Positions 1 to 9,373 are shown, numbered from the stretch's first letter. The stretch: 64,000 nucleotides of DNA from Bacteroidota bacterium (GCA_947477885.1 CANJUD010000008.1:85165-149164); one strand, 5' to 3'. Program-made: numbers and translations. The notes: generated by a model not told the origin, from the sequence alone.

Positions 1-1401
1 GTGCATATCTATGAAAAAAACGATCAAGAAGGTGGCAGAGCGAGGCAATTTGTAAGCGATTCGGGCTATACATTTGATATGGGGCCAAGTTGGTATTGGA
101 TGCCGGGCGTATTTGAAAAATTCTTCAACGATTTTGGTCACAAGGTTTCTGATTTTTATGAACTTAAATTACTAGACCCTTCATTTGAAATTGTATATGG
201 TAAATATGAAACCATGCAAATTCCTGAAAATTTTGAAGAGTTATGTATACTATTTGAATCTATTGAAGCTAAAAGTTCGGCCAAACTCAGAAAGTTTATG
301 GATGAGGCTGAATATAAATATAAAACAGGCATCGAAAATTTAGTATACAAACCAGGGCTTTCTTTAACAGAATTTGCCGATATGGATTTGCTAAAAGGAA
401 TATTCCGACTACAAGTTTTTTCATCATTTAGCAAACATGTTCGAGATCATTTTAAAAATCTCAAACTAATTGCATTGATGGAGTTTCCGGTGCTGTTCCT
501 TGGAGCCATGCCGCAAGACACACCCGCACTATACAGCCTGATGAACTACGCGGGATTGAAACTAGGCACTTGGTATCCTATGGGTGGTTTTAAAAAAGTA
601 ATTGACGGCATGGTAGCAGTTGCTAAAAGTAAGGATGTTATATTTCATTTAAATGCCAATGTAGAAAAAATAAACATAGAAAATAAGCAAGCCAAAAGTA
701 TAACAGTAAACGGTGAAACTATATACTGCGATGCAATCATTGCTTCCGCCGATTATCATCATGTAGAAAGTAAACTGCTAGAAGCAGAATACAGAAACTA
801 TAGTGACGCCTATTGGGATAAAAAAACCTTTGCTCCATCCTGTTTGATATATTATATAGGCTTAAACAAAAAAGTAAAATCACTGCAGCATCATACTTTG
901 TTTTTTGATGAAGACCTTTTTATACATTCAAAAGAAATATATAAAACTCCGCAATGGCCCACCAAACCACTTTTCTACGTATGTTGTCCATCGCAAACTG
1001 ATGATAGCGTTGCCCCTCCAGGTCATGAAAACTTATTTTTATTAATGCCTATTGCTCCAGGTTTAATAGACAATGAAGAAACACGTGAGAAATATTTTGA
1101 AGTGATGATAGAACGCCTGGAAAAACAAAGCGGAGAAGATATAAAATCATTTATCGATTACAAAAAAAGCTATTGTATCAACGATTTTATCACTGACTAT
1201 AATTCTTATAAAGGCAATGCATATGGGTTAGCAAATACCTTATCGCAAACAGCCATATTGAAACCCAAAATTAAAAACAAAAAACTTAATAATTTATATT
1301 ACACAGGCCAGCTAACTGTTCCTGGGCCGGGTGTTCCGCCGTCTATTATATCAGGTAAAGTAGCCGCTGATGAAGTATTAAAATATTTGAACAAATTATG
1401 A
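1..1401 (+). CDS. crtI: Phytoene desaturase CrtI, 5' end missing
   Basis: FAD-dependent desaturase that converts phytoene to lycopene at the membrane. The window opens inside the gene. The readable 466 aa begin at the sequence following the first beta strand (HIYEKNDQEGGRARQF), so the N-terminal GxGxxG dinucleotide-binding loop of about 25 residues lies upstream and the GTG at position 1 is probably an internal valine. The C-terminus has the CrtI signature YYTGQLTVPGPGVPPSIISG followed by the helix that closes the FAD site. The stop overlaps the crtB start (ATGA), so the two are translationally coupled. It is the first visible gene of a carotenoid operon. Identification is firm; only the start is unknown. 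Confidence 0.95.
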   Translation: MHIYEKNDQEGGRARQFVSDSGYTFDMGPSWYWMPGVFEKFFNDFGHKVSDFYELKLLDPSFEIVYGKYETMQIPENFEELCILFESIEAKSSAKLRKFMDEAEYKYKTGIENLVYKPGLSLTEFADMDLLKGIFRLQVFSSFSKHVRDHFKNLKLIALMEFPVLFLGAMPQDTPALYSLMNYAGLKLGTWYPMGGFKKVIDGMVAVAKSKDVIFHLNANVEKINIENKQAKSITVNGETIYCDAIIASADYHHVESKLLEAEYRNYSDAYWDKKTFAPSCLIYYIGLNKKVKSLQHHTLFFDEDLFIHSKEIYKTPQWPTKPLFYVCCPSQTDDSVAPPGHENLFLLMPIAPGLIDNEETREKYFEVMIERLEKQSGEDIKSFIDYKKSYCINDFITDYNSYKGNAYGLANTLSQTAILKPKIKNKKLNNLYYTGQLTVPGPGVPPSIISGKVAADEVLKYLNKL

Positions 1402-2234
1402 AGAAAATATTTGACACCATCTCTGTAAAAAGCAGTAAGCTCGCCACCAGGGCTTACAGCACCAGTTTTTCTATGGGAATTTATTTCTTAAACAAAGAGC
1501 TCCACAATCCCATATATTCTATTTATGGATTTGTGCGTTTTGCCGATGAAATTGTAGATAGTTTCGAAGACTATGACAAGCGATATTTATTGAATAAATT
1601 TAAGAACGACACCTATGAAGCAATTGAACAAAAAATTTCTCTAAACCCTATATTAAATGCGTTTCAACAAGTAGTAAATCAATATGAAATTGACCACAAA
1701 TTAATAGAAATATTTTTACAAAGTATGGAAATGGATTTAGAGAAAAAACAATATACTCAAGAAGTATATAATCAATACATTCTTGGTTCAGCCGAAGTTG
1801 TTGGATTGATGTGTTTGCATGTGTTTACTGATAATAATAAAAAACAATATGAAGAGCTAAAACCTTACGCCATGAAGCTTGGTGCAGCTTTTCAAAAAAT
1901 TAATTTCCTACGCGATATGAAAGCCGACTACCATGATTTGGGCAGAACTTACTTTCCAAATGTAGATATGAACAAGTTTAATAACCATGTGAAGCAGCAA
2001 ATTGAACAAGAGATTGAAGCCGATTTAAAAGATGCCCTGATAGGTATAAAAAAACTGCCCAGCTCAAGTAAAGGCGGCGTTTATCTTGCTTATGTATATT
2101 ATAACTCATTGTTCAAAAAAATAAAAAATGTGCCTGCACATAAAATCCTCAATGAACGTATCCGCATTAGTAACGGAAAAAAAATTGGACTGATGATTAA
2201 TAGTTTGCTTCAATCAAAAATGAAATTAGTATGA
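1398..2234 (+). CDS. crtB: Phytoene synthase CrtB
   Basis: Condenses two geranylgeranyl diphosphates to phytoene. The 278-aa protein is of normal family length. Both aspartate-rich Mg-diphosphate motifs are seen: RFADEIVDSFEDYD near residues 48-61 and FQKINFLRDMKADYHDLGRTYFP starting near residue 165 (key residues NFLRD and D). The N-terminal ATRAYSTSFSMG matches the usual squalene/phytoene synthase opening. Overlaps crtI by 4 bases and the next gene by 4 bases, so it sits in the middle of one transcription unit. No GGPP synthase gene is in view; it is probably upstream or elsewhere. Confidence 0.96.
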   Translation: MKKIFDTISVKSSKLATRAYSTSFSMGIYFLNKELHNPIYSIYGFVRFADEIVDSFEDYDKRYLLNKFKNDTYEAIEQKISLNPILNAFQQVVNQYEIDHKLIEIFLQSMEMDLEKKQYTQEVYNQYILGSAEVVGLMCLHVFTDNNKKQYEELKPYAMKLGAAFQKINFLRDMKADYHDLGRTYFPNVDMNKFNNHVKQQIEQEIEADLKDALIGIKKLPSSSKGGVYLAYVYYNSLFKKIKNVPAHKILNERIRISNGKKIGLMINSLLQSKMKLV

Positions 2235-2737
2235 GAAAAATAACCTACGTCATCATCTTATCTTTTATCTGCTATCAAACAAATGGACAAGCCCCAACAA
2301 AAACGCTGATTCGTTCACTATATAAAAAAGCAGCTACGGATGAAGCAGCGTGCAAAGAAATTATCACTACACTTGAATCCTATAACGAAAACAATAACGC
2401 TTTATGGGCTGGCTACAAAGCATATGCAACTATCATGCTGGCCAATCATGTTTTTAATCCTTATAGCAAATTATCAAATTTTAATGCCGGAAAAAAATTG
2501 CTCGAAAATTGTATCAATGCTGATAAAGGAAATGTTGAACTCAGATTACTTAGATTTGCAATTCAAACGAATGCCCCTTCCTTTTTGGGTTATAGTAATT
2601 CCATTAACGAAGACAAATTAATACTTATTAATACAATCGGGTATATAAAAGAAAACGAACTAAAACAACAAATAATCTCCTATTTAAAAACCTGTGAACA
2701 GCTTACTCCTGCTGAAAAACTAAAACTAAACCAATGA
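2231..2737 (+). CDS. Secreted protein of unknown function in the carotenoid operon
   Basis: A 168-aa protein I cannot assign to a named family. It opens with a lysine/arginine n-region and hydrophobic stretch (MRKITYVIILSFICYQTNGQ) that looks like a Sec signal peptide ending near A22. The mature part is mostly helical, with LWAGYKAYATIMLANHVFNP and GKKLLENCINAD resembling a helical repeat, and a closing proline-poor LTPAEK segment. It overlaps crtB by 4 bases at its start and idi by 4 bases at its end, so it must be co-translated with carotenoid enzymes. Inference: a periplasmic or membrane-attached accessory protein. It has no visible catalytic motif. Confidence 0.85.
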   Translation: MRKITYVIILSFICYQTNGQAPTKTLIRSLYKKAATDEAACKEIITTLESYNENNNALWAGYKAYATIMLANHVFNPYSKLSNFNAGKKLLENCINADKGNVELRLLRFAIQTNAPSFLGYSNSINEDKLILINTIGYIKENELKQQIISYLKTCEQLTPAEKLKLNQ

Positions 2738-3258
2738 CCGAATATTTAATACTTGTTGACCCTAATGATATAGAAAAAGGCAAAATGGAAAAGCTTTTGG
2801 TTCATCAGTTGGGATTACTGCATCGGGCATTTTCTGTTTTTATATTTAACACAAAAGGCGAATTAATTCTGCAACAACGTGCCGATGAAAAATACCATTC
2901 GGCTGGCCTTTGGACCAATACCTGTTGCAGCCATCCGCAATATGGCGAAGATGTTGCAGTGGCTATAAAAAGGCGGCTGCATGAAGAAATGGGTCTTGCT
3001 TGCGAAACGCATTTTGCCTTTAAATTTATCTATAAAGCCCAATTCCAAAATGGATTGATGGAGTACGAATACGATCATGTATATTTTGGAATAACCAATG
3101 ATCATCCTATTTTGAAACCCGAGGAAGCCAAAGACTGGCGATATATAAGTTTATCCGCTCTAGAGGCAGAACTAACAAAGCATTCTGAAAACTACACCGA
3201 ATGGCTTAAGATTTGTTTTGTCGAATTAAAAGAACACTATAATAAAATAAATTTTTAA
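2734..3258 (+). CDS. idi: Isopentenyl-diphosphate delta-isomerase, type 1
   Basis: Interconverts IPP and DMAPP, supplying the starter unit for prenyl chain synthesis. The 174-aa protein has the Nudix fold of type 1 IDI. The active-site cysteine lies in TNTCCSHP (residues 61-68), the Nudix-like helix is RRLHEEMGL, and the catalytic glutamate region is MEYEYDHVYFG. The metal-binding histidine HQLGLLHRAFSVF is near residue 24. The ATG overlaps the preceding stop by 4 bases. Its place inside the crt operon fits precursor supply. Confidence 0.95.
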   Translation: MTEYLILVDPNDIEKGKMEKLLVHQLGLLHRAFSVFIFNTKGELILQQRADEKYHSAGLWTNTCCSHPQYGEDVAVAIKRRLHEEMGLACETHFAFKFIYKAQFQNGLMEYEYDHVYFGITNDHPILKPEEAKDWRYISLSALEAELTKHSENYTEWLKICFVELKEHYNKINF

Positions 3259-3268
3259 GCCATCAAAT

Positions 3269-3721
3269 ATGTATCAATTCCGAGCAGATCAATTCCTACC
3301 TATCCCCATCGAGCAAGCTTGGGCATTTTTCTCCGCTGCTCAAAATTTATCCAAAATAACCCCGCCGGAAATGAAGTTTAATGTGCTCACTCAATTGAAA
3401 GATGAGGAAATATACAATAGAATGCTTATCGATTACACCGTGAGACCCTTGTTTGGAATACCTTTGCATTGGCAAACTGAAATTTGCAAAGTAGAACGCC
3501 CAACGATGTTTACCGACCAGCAATTAAAAGGCCCATTTAAAATTTGGCACCATACCCATACTTTCAAATCTGTATCGGGAGGCACCCTTATGAGCGACGT
3601 TGTAGATTACGAATTACCTTTGGGACTTATTGGCAAATTAGCCCATCGTATTCTCGTAAAAAAAAGGGTAGAAAATATATTTATATTTCGTAAGAAAATA
3701 TTAGAAACACTATTTAAATAA
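3269..3721 (+). CDS. SRPBCC (START/Bet v1-like) ligand-binding protein
   Basis: 150-aa soluble protein. The opening (MYQFRADQFLPIPIEQAWAF, then FSAAQNLSKITPPEMKF) is the pattern of the SRPBCC superfamily: a first beta strand, then the P-x-x-x-A-W/F-x-F-F helix and N-L-x-x-I-T-P. These proteins hold hydrophobic ligands in a deep pocket. The later GTLMSDVVDYELPLG strand and a C-terminal helix complete the fold. It lies 10 bases after idi and its stop touches the crtZ start. The family is common in Bacteroidota carotenoid clusters. A carotenoid or isoprenoid binding or transfer role is inference; no catalytic residue is evident. Confidence 0.85.
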   Translation: MYQFRADQFLPIPIEQAWAFFSAAQNLSKITPPEMKFNVLTQLKDEEIYNRMLIDYTVRPLFGIPLHWQTEICKVERPTMFTDQQLKGPFKIWHHTHTFKSVSGGTLMSDVVDYELPLGLIGKLAHRILVKKRVENIFIFRKKILETLFK

Positions 3722-4198
3722 ATGAGTACGATTTTAATTAATATCATTATAACACTAGCTACGTTCTTTGCTATGGAAAGCGTGGCGTGGCTTGCTCATA
3801 GATTTGTGATGCATGGTTTTCTATGGTACTTGCACAAAGACCATCACAAAAAAGAAACCGATGGCTTTTTAGAACACAACGATTTTTTCTTTATCATTTT
3901 TGCGGTACCAGGCATCTTAGGATTACTCTTTGGCATGCAAAACGATTTCAATTTTTTGTTTTGGATTGGTTTGGGAATTACCATTTACGGCTTTGCGTAT
4001 TTTGTAGTGCATGATATTTTTATTCACCAACGCTTCAAATTGTTTCGCAATGCAAATAACGCCTATTTCAAAGCTATTCGCAGGGCACACAAAATGCATC
4101 ATAAGCATTTAGGTAAAGAACATGGCGAATCGTTCGGTATGCTTTGGGTGCCTTTCAAATACTTCAAGAACAACTCCAAAAATTTACTTGATAATTGA
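3722..4198 (+). CDS. crtZ: Beta-carotene hydroxylase CrtZ
   Basis: Membrane di-iron hydroxylase that adds 3-hydroxyl groups to beta-carotene to give zeaxanthin. The 158-aa protein carries the histidine clusters of the fatty acid hydroxylase superfamily: HRFVMHGFLWYLHKDHHK near residues 26-43, HDIFIHQRF near 98, and HKMHHKHLGKEHGESFG near 122-138. Four hydrophobic segments lie between them. The ATG begins directly after the stop of the SRPBCC gene. It ends overlapping the lycopene cyclase start. Identification is firm. Confidence 0.95.
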   Translation: MSTILINIIITLATFFAMESVAWLAHRFVMHGFLWYLHKDHHKKETDGFLEHNDFFFIIFAVPGILGLLFGMQNDFNFLFWIGLGITIYGFAYFVVHDIFIHQRFKLFRNANNAYFKAIRRAHKMHHKHLGKEHGESFGMLWVPFKYFKNNSKNLLDN

Positions 4199-4893
4199 AA
4201 TCCCTATATCTTCTTATCAATATTTTTACCATAATCGTTCCGGTTATCTTTTCCTTTCATCCCAAGCTGCAATTCTATAAAAACTGGAAAGCATTTTTTA
4301 TATCAAGTATTATAGTTGCTGTTGCATTTGTTTTATGGGACATACAATTCACCAAGCTGGCCGTGTGGGGCTTCAATCCTAATTATGTAACGGGAATCTA
4401 TCTATACAAGCTTCCACTTGAGGAAGTATTATTTTTTATCTGCATTCCCTTTTCTTGCGTGTTTACCTATCACTGTTTAAATATATTTTATCAATACAAA
4501 TGGAAGCCAAAAACGGAAACATTTTTTATTATCATATTATCTATTTTACTGCTTGCCATAGGAATAATTAACTACGATAAACTATATACTTTTTATACAT
4601 TTGTAAGCCTCGCCATTTTACTTATACTTTTAAAATTTGCATTTAACGTTACGTGGCTATCCAAGTTACTTAGCATCTACCCCATCCTCTTGATTCCATT
4701 CTTTATTGTTAATGGCATCCTCACAGGCACCGGAATTGAGCAGCCCGTGGTGTGGTATAATAATGCTGAGAATTTGGGAATCCGATTATTGACCATTCCT
4801 GTGGAAGATATATTTTATGGCTTTGAATTAATACTTTTGAATGTATTTTTGTATCAGTCTATGATTCAAAAAGCCAATTCAAAAAACCAATAA
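4195..4893 (+). CDS. crtYcd: Lycopene cyclase, fused CrtYc-CrtYd type
   Basis: Integral membrane cyclase that closes the beta rings of lycopene. The 232-aa protein has about seven hydrophobic segments and two copies of the lycopene cyclase domain. The first has LPLEEVLFFICIPF (near residue 77) and the second IPVEDIFYGFELILLNVF (near 203); the paired P-(L/V)-E-(E/D) motifs are the family signature. The start is a TTG at 4195 overlapping the crtZ stop, because no in-frame ATG lies near it. It completes a crtI-crtB-crtYcd-crtZ route to zeaxanthin. A truncated second copy of its 3' part lies at 8210-8443. Confidence 0.92.
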   Translation: MKSLYLLINIFTIIVPVIFSFHPKLQFYKNWKAFFISSIIVAVAFVLWDIQFTKLAVWGFNPNYVTGIYLYKLPLEEVLFFICIPFSCVFTYHCLNIFYQYKWKPKTETFFIIILSILLLAIGIINYDKLYTFYTFVSLAILLILLKFAFNVTWLSKLLSIYPILLIPFFIVNGILTGTGIEQPVVWYNNAENLGIRLLTIPVEDIFYGFELILLNVFLYQSMIQKANSKNQ

Positions 4894-4894
4894 T

Positions 4895-6205
4895 TTGAGA
4901 AATTACCTAACCATAGGTTTCATTTTTATATCATTAAATTTATTTTCGCAGGATGATATATACTTGAGCAAGAATTCAAATTTAATTTGTTTTCCTGGCT
5001 CCAACATTGCATTTTTTGGTGATATAATAAACGATGCAAGAGGTGGTCTTAATCACCAAAATGGAGGTGATGCGTATTTAATTAATAGTAAATTTACGGG
5101 CTTCAGAAGTTTCAGAATTATTAATGGATTTGATTCCTCAATTTCATCCACTGCGTTTAACGCAAATGGGCCTTTTGTACGTTTTTGGAATTTACATACC
5201 GACAACGATTATTTTAACAATATACCTAGTGCTACTTTAATAAATAAAGACAGTGGCCGCGGGCATTTTAATTTTGAACAAGAAGTTAAAATTACAAACC
5301 AACACACTTTCATACATGGTATTATTTGGACTCCCAGAAGCAAATGGAAACAAGCCTATGTAAACTATGAAACTGATAGCACTATAGTAATTGGGAATAA
5401 CAATGATAACCATATCGATGGTTATGCTGTAAAAAGTGGCTGCACCAGCTTTGAATTTCCTATTGGTGACGGCATTTTTCAGCGAACTGCAAAAATAATT
5501 TCACCCGATTGCGGCATCTATAAAGCTGCCTATTTTAAAACTAATTCACAACTTGGGACCACAGGAATTAGTGGCGAAAAGGCACTTACAGCTACTCCCA
5601 ATAACTGTATGGATAGTATTATAAAAGTTAATAGCACTGAGTTTTGGGATATCGACGGGAGTCAAAATACCTATCTCGGGCTATCTTCCTTAAACAGCTC
5701 AAATGGTTATTCAGAATGGAGTTCAGATTCCAATTTCTTGGGCTGCTATGCAGAAAAAATTACTATTACAGGCTTTAATGGCAAATGGCAAAATTTATCA
5801 ATTGTAAAAAGTCCCGTCAGTTTGCAAGAAAATGGACAGTACGATTCTAAGTTAAAAATTGTTCCTGACTCTGGATATAGTTGCTTCACCTGGGCTGCCA
5901 AAGATACCGCAACTGCCAACCTCGCTATCAAACAGCAAACTCCCACAAATTCCTATAATATTTATATCTACCCCAATCCATGCACAACAGCATTTACAGT
6001 CAAATTTGCAGGTAGTAAAGACGAAAAGGTGACCTATTTTTTAACCAATAATATGGGAGCAATAGTGTTAGAAAATGACGTTGAAATAAACGCAAAGCAA
6101 AACAATATATATATTGAATTTACTATCCTACCTGCAGGTATTTACTTTCTAAATATTTGTACCAATAATACCCCATTCCAGACCAAAAAAATTATAAAAC
6201 TATAA
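4895..6205 (+). CDS. T9SS type A sorting-domain surface protein
   Basis: A 436-aa protein with an N-terminal hydrophobic signal (IGFIFISLNLFSQ) and a C-terminal T9SS sorting tail: YPNPCTTAFTVKF, then GIYFLNI and a basic end (TKKIIKL). The body is rich in Asn, Gly and Ser and probably beta-structured; I see no enzymatic motif. Such proteins cross the outer membrane through the type IX system and attach to the surface. The start is a TTG one base after the lycopene cyclase stop, and the gene after it starts at the next base. It therefore appears to be read with the crt operon although functionally unrelated. Confidence 0.82.
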   Translation: MRNYLTIGFIFISLNLFSQDDIYLSKNSNLICFPGSNIAFFGDIINDARGGLNHQNGGDAYLINSKFTGFRSFRIINGFDSSISSTAFNANGPFVRFWNLHTDNDYFNNIPSATLINKDSGRGHFNFEQEVKITNQHTFIHGIIWTPRSKWKQAYVNYETDSTIVIGNNNDNHIDGYAVKSGCTSFEFPIGDGIFQRTAKIISPDCGIYKAAYFKTNSQLGTTGISGEKALTATPNNCMDSIIKVNSTEFWDIDGSQNTYLGLSSLNSSNGYSEWSSDSNFLGCYAEKITITGFNGKWQNLSIVKSPVSLQENGQYDSKLKIVPDSGYSCFTWAAKDTATANLAIKQQTPTNSYNIYIYPNPCTTAFTVKFAGSKDEKVTYFLTNNMGAIVLENDVEINAKQNNIYIEFTILPAGIYFLNICTNNTPFQTKKIIKL

Positions 6206-8146
6206 ATGAAATATACCCTTCTATTTATATTAATTAATATAGTAGCCTTGCAAGCTGCAGCACAAATAAAGATTGGCGACAATCCCAAAAGCATTTCACC
6301 TGCCTCACTTCTTGAACTTGAAAGTACCAACAAAGGACTTTTAATACCGCGAATTCATCGTGATTCACTGTTGAGCTCAGCTCTAAATTCTGCCCCAAAT
6401 GGCATGCTGATTTATCAAATAGAAGGCGACTCCCTTTTTATTCGCCAGCAAAACAAATGGGTGTGCATTTCCAATCAAAATAATATAGAACAAAAAAATA
6501 TATACCTGTTCCCTGAAGACTTTGGAGCAAATCCAAATGATGCAAATTTCGATAACAGCTCAGCCATCCAGCAAGCTATCGATTCAGCTTTGCAATGTGG
6601 CAAAATTGTATATTTCGACCAAGGCGACTACTATGTGCAAAAAACAATATATATAAGAAAAAGGCTCAGTAATAACCATGACGATGGTATAAAAATGGTA
6701 GGAGCAGGAATCAGTCACACCAGAATAATTTCAAAGGTAAATAACAATGCACTGATTGTAATGGAAAACACCTTGTATAGCAATTCAAAACCAATACCCG
6801 GCTATTTTTTCAAAGGTGGATATATAAAAAATATCTTATTTATGGGCACTGGTGGCAAGGGCAACTGCTTCAATATAACCGGATGGTGGGCTGGACTCTT
6901 GGAGAATATTCAAATACAAAATTTTAACGGCAACGGCATTCATATGCCTACACAAAATAATTTTGGCCCGCCTTACGACGCTTTCGGAAATGCCTATACC
7001 GATAATTATTCAAGTTTTATTAGTTTGAAAAATTCTCAAATTGACAACAATGAAGGTTGGGGCTATTATGATGAAAAAGAAAATACATCCTCCGATTTGA
7101 ATTGCGAAAAAACAGTGATAGCATCCAACGGGAAAGGTGGGATACGATTTGGTGGACAAAGCTTACGGCTTGTAGGTTGTGCGATTGCTTATAATGGCTT
7201 TGGCTCCAACACTGGTGGCGGACTAGAACTTGCTGTAAATGGCAACTCTTCCCATAATAACTTTATTACACAAAATGAATTTGATGCGAACCATCAATAT
7301 CACATTAAAATGAATGGTGTTATCAATAATCAAATTGTTTCAAACCGCTTTTTGTTTCACGACTTAATAGATACCAGCAAAATGACGCCAGCAAATGGTG
7401 CTATTTTACTTGCATCAGATTCCTTATATCCTTATGCAGATAATGTAACTATCTCAAATAATTATGTGCGAGTTGATTACCCCACAAAGGCATTTACCAA
7501 CAGACAACAATTGTATTTTGTCCGATTTTTGAACCACGCGTCGTCCATAAATATTAAGATTGAAAATAATTTCTTTCAAGCATTGCCCACTGGCTTTACA
7601 AAATATCACAACTTTACAAGGTATGATTATTATTTCGATTCGCGACTTGGCATTACCAATAATATTATAATAGACGACCCAAATACAGGAAGTTATTTTA
7701 ACAGTGCCCGCGGTGCACTTCCACCCTATTTCGATGGCATTATTCAAAATAAATCCATCGATACTATTTCATCTACTATTAATCTTAAATTTCCAATTAC
7801 CTATGGCGGTTATAATATACTGAATTTAGAAGAGTATGTACAATTTTACGACACGACCAAAAACGAATTTCAAATTCCGGAATCGGGTTACTATGAAATT
7901 AATGCATCTCTAGGAATCCAATCCAATTCTGCGTCGAATAACTTGAAATTGGAATATTATATTGACCATGCTTTATACAGTACCCACGCTTACCCTGTGC
8001 TTACAGGCAGCGATTCTTGGGTTAGTGATAAACTAATCATTTACTGCTATAAAGGATTAAAATTAAATATTAAACTGAAAGCAAGTTCTGCTATTAATTT
8101 TTCCGTGAGTGAACAATCAAAAGTTTTTATAAAGATGCTTCGGTAA
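6206..8146 (+). CDS. Right-handed beta-helix surface protein (pectate-lyase-3-like)
   Basis: A 646-aa secreted protein. Residues 1-20 are a signal peptide ending AAAQ. Residues about 20-90 match the short Bacteroidota N-terminal module with ASLLELESTNKGLLIPRI. From about residue 105, FGANPNDANFDNSSAIQQAI is the opening of the pectate_lyase_3 (phage-tailspike-like) beta-helix, which runs to about 500 with many N-x-I/F turns (ISNNYVRVD, IENNFFQ). The last about 110 residues (ESGYYEINASLGI and LKLEYYIDHALY) resemble a C1q/TNF-like jelly-roll. Substrate cannot be told; adhesion or glycan cleavage are both possible. Directly abuts the preceding gene. Confidence 0.8.
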   Translation: MKYTLLFILINIVALQAAAQIKIGDNPKSISPASLLELESTNKGLLIPRIHRDSLLSSALNSAPNGMLIYQIEGDSLFIRQQNKWVCISNQNNIEQKNIYLFPEDFGANPNDANFDNSSAIQQAIDSALQCGKIVYFDQGDYYVQKTIYIRKRLSNNHDDGIKMVGAGISHTRIISKVNNNALIVMENTLYSNSKPIPGYFFKGGYIKNILFMGTGGKGNCFNITGWWAGLLENIQIQNFNGNGIHMPTQNNFGPPYDAFGNAYTDNYSSFISLKNSQIDNNEGWGYYDEKENTSSDLNCEKTVIASNGKGGIRFGGQSLRLVGCAIAYNGFGSNTGGGLELAVNGNSSHNNFITQNEFDANHQYHIKMNGVINNQIVSNRFLFHDLIDTSKMTPANGAILLASDSLYPYADNVTISNNYVRVDYPTKAFTNRQQLYFVRFLNHASSINIKIENNFFQALPTGFTKYHNFTRYDYYFDSRLGITNNIIIDDPNTGSYFNSARGALPPYFDGIIQNKSIDTISSTINLKFPITYGGYNILNLEEYVQFYDTTKNEFQIPESGYYEINASLGIQSNSASNNLKLEYYIDHALYSTHAYPVLTGSDSWVSDKLIIYCYKGLKLNIKLKASSAINFSVSEQSKVFIKMLR

Positions 8147-8209
8147 GAAGATAATCGACTGTTGCATTATTATCTTGAATTTGCAAAAATATGAGCTGCT
8201 GAAATAGCT

Positions 8210-8443
8210 TTGATAAATTGCTTAGCTACTTTAATGTTGTTTCTATGTACAATTAATTGGCAGAAAATATATACTTTTTATTTATTTTTAAACCTTGCAA
8301 TTTTACCCCTACTTATTAATTTCGCATTCAAAGTAACTAGGCTCCCCAAATTGCTCAACATTCCTGTGGAGGATATATTTTATGGGTTTGAATTGATTGT
8401 TTTGAATGTTTTTTTATATGAATATCTGAAAACAAAAAAATAA
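8210..8443 (+). pseudogene. Truncated duplicate of lycopene cyclase crtYcd
   Basis: The 77 codons match the C-terminal half of the intact cyclase at 4195-4893. WQKIYTFYLFLNLAILPLL aligns with YDKLYTFYTFVSLAILLIL, then FAFKVTRLPKLL with FAFNVTWLSKLL, and IPVEDIFYGFELIVLNVFLY with IPVEDIFYGFELILLNVFLY. About 40 residues between the last two blocks are deleted (the segment with IEQPVVWYNN in the intact copy). The first domain is absent and the only start is a TTG. It is a dead remnant, and its presence on the far side of the two surface-protein genes marks a rearrangement. Confidence 0.85.
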
Positions 8444-8701
8444 TTTATATAAATAACATTTCTTGCTTCCGAGCAGAAAATTTTTGATATAATAAAAAAA
8501 TTCCGGGGAATTTATTTAATGCTGAAATTTACAAGAATCTCTGCATCCCAGTTGCAACGGCTGTGTCAGACTATTAGATAAATTACAGTATGACGAGCAT
8601 CATATTCTTTTGTTGCTGCACGTCATTTTCATGAGCCCTAAAGTGAAGCTTACTTTGCATCATATTACAACAAAGAAAAAAAACATTAAATAAATACTAC
8701 A

Positions 8702-9373
8702 ATGAAAAACTTAATTAAATTGCTTACAGTATCAATGATATTATTAAGCAGCCAAAAACTAACCTTTGCTTTAACTAGCAACAATGTTATAAGTAAGTCT
8801 ATAACAAGTGAACCTATTAGTGATACTTTGCAAACTTTTTTTGCTGAGCAACAAAGTGAGGAAGTAAATATACATTGGTTTACCGTTTCCGACCAAACAT
8901 ATAGCAACTTTGCGGTAGAAATGTCGCTTGATGGAAAAGACTTTTTTGAAATTGGCAACATAAAAGGAACCGAGTACACTAACAACCCTAGTGAATATTT
9001 ATATATACATAAGCAGGCTATTTCTGTAGTTACTTTTTACCGAATCAAGTTAGTAAGTTCTGATGGGAGTTCTAAATATTCTAAAATAATAAAATCAGAA
9101 TCGAAAAAGGCAACGCTAGTTAGTAGTGTTAAAATATATCCTAACCCTGTGAGCAATTTGGCTGAAGTATCTTTCACCTTCTCAGAAAGCAGTGTATATA
9201 TACTTACTATTACCGATAACAGTGGTAAGGTGGTTAACACACAAACTGGTAATGGCGTTATAGGAAATAATATTTTACCTATCAACATGGAAAACCAAAT
9301 TCCAGGAGTCTATTATATCTACATTACTGGTTCCAACGGGCTGTCGCATGTATCTAAATTTATTAAAGATTAA
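8702..9373 (+). CDS. Secreted T9SS type A sorting-domain protein
   Basis: A 223-aa protein with a signal peptide (MKNLIKLLTVSMILLSSQ) and a C-terminal sorting tail: IYPNPVSNLAEVSF near residue 147, then GVYYIYITGSNGLSHVSKF at the end. Between them is a module VNIHWFTVSDQTYSNFAVEM followed by DGKDFFEIG, the common pattern of strand-rich domains preceding T9SS tails. It is a paralogue of the minus-strand gene at 19084-19965. Function unknown. A hairpin with arms GTGGTAG/CTACCAC at 9382-9404 follows the stop, and a stronger terminator lies at 9505-9548. Confidence 0.85.
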   Translation: MKNLIKLLTVSMILLSSQKLTFALTSNNVISKSITSEPISDTLQTFFAEQQSEEVNIHWFTVSDQTYSNFAVEMSLDGKDFFEIGNIKGTEYTNNPSEYLYIHKQAISVVTFYRIKLVSSDGSSKYSKIIKSESKKATLVSSVKIYPNPVSNLAEVSFTFSESSVYILTITDNSGKVVNTQTGNGVIGNNILPINMENQIPGVYYIYITGSNGLSHVSKFIKD

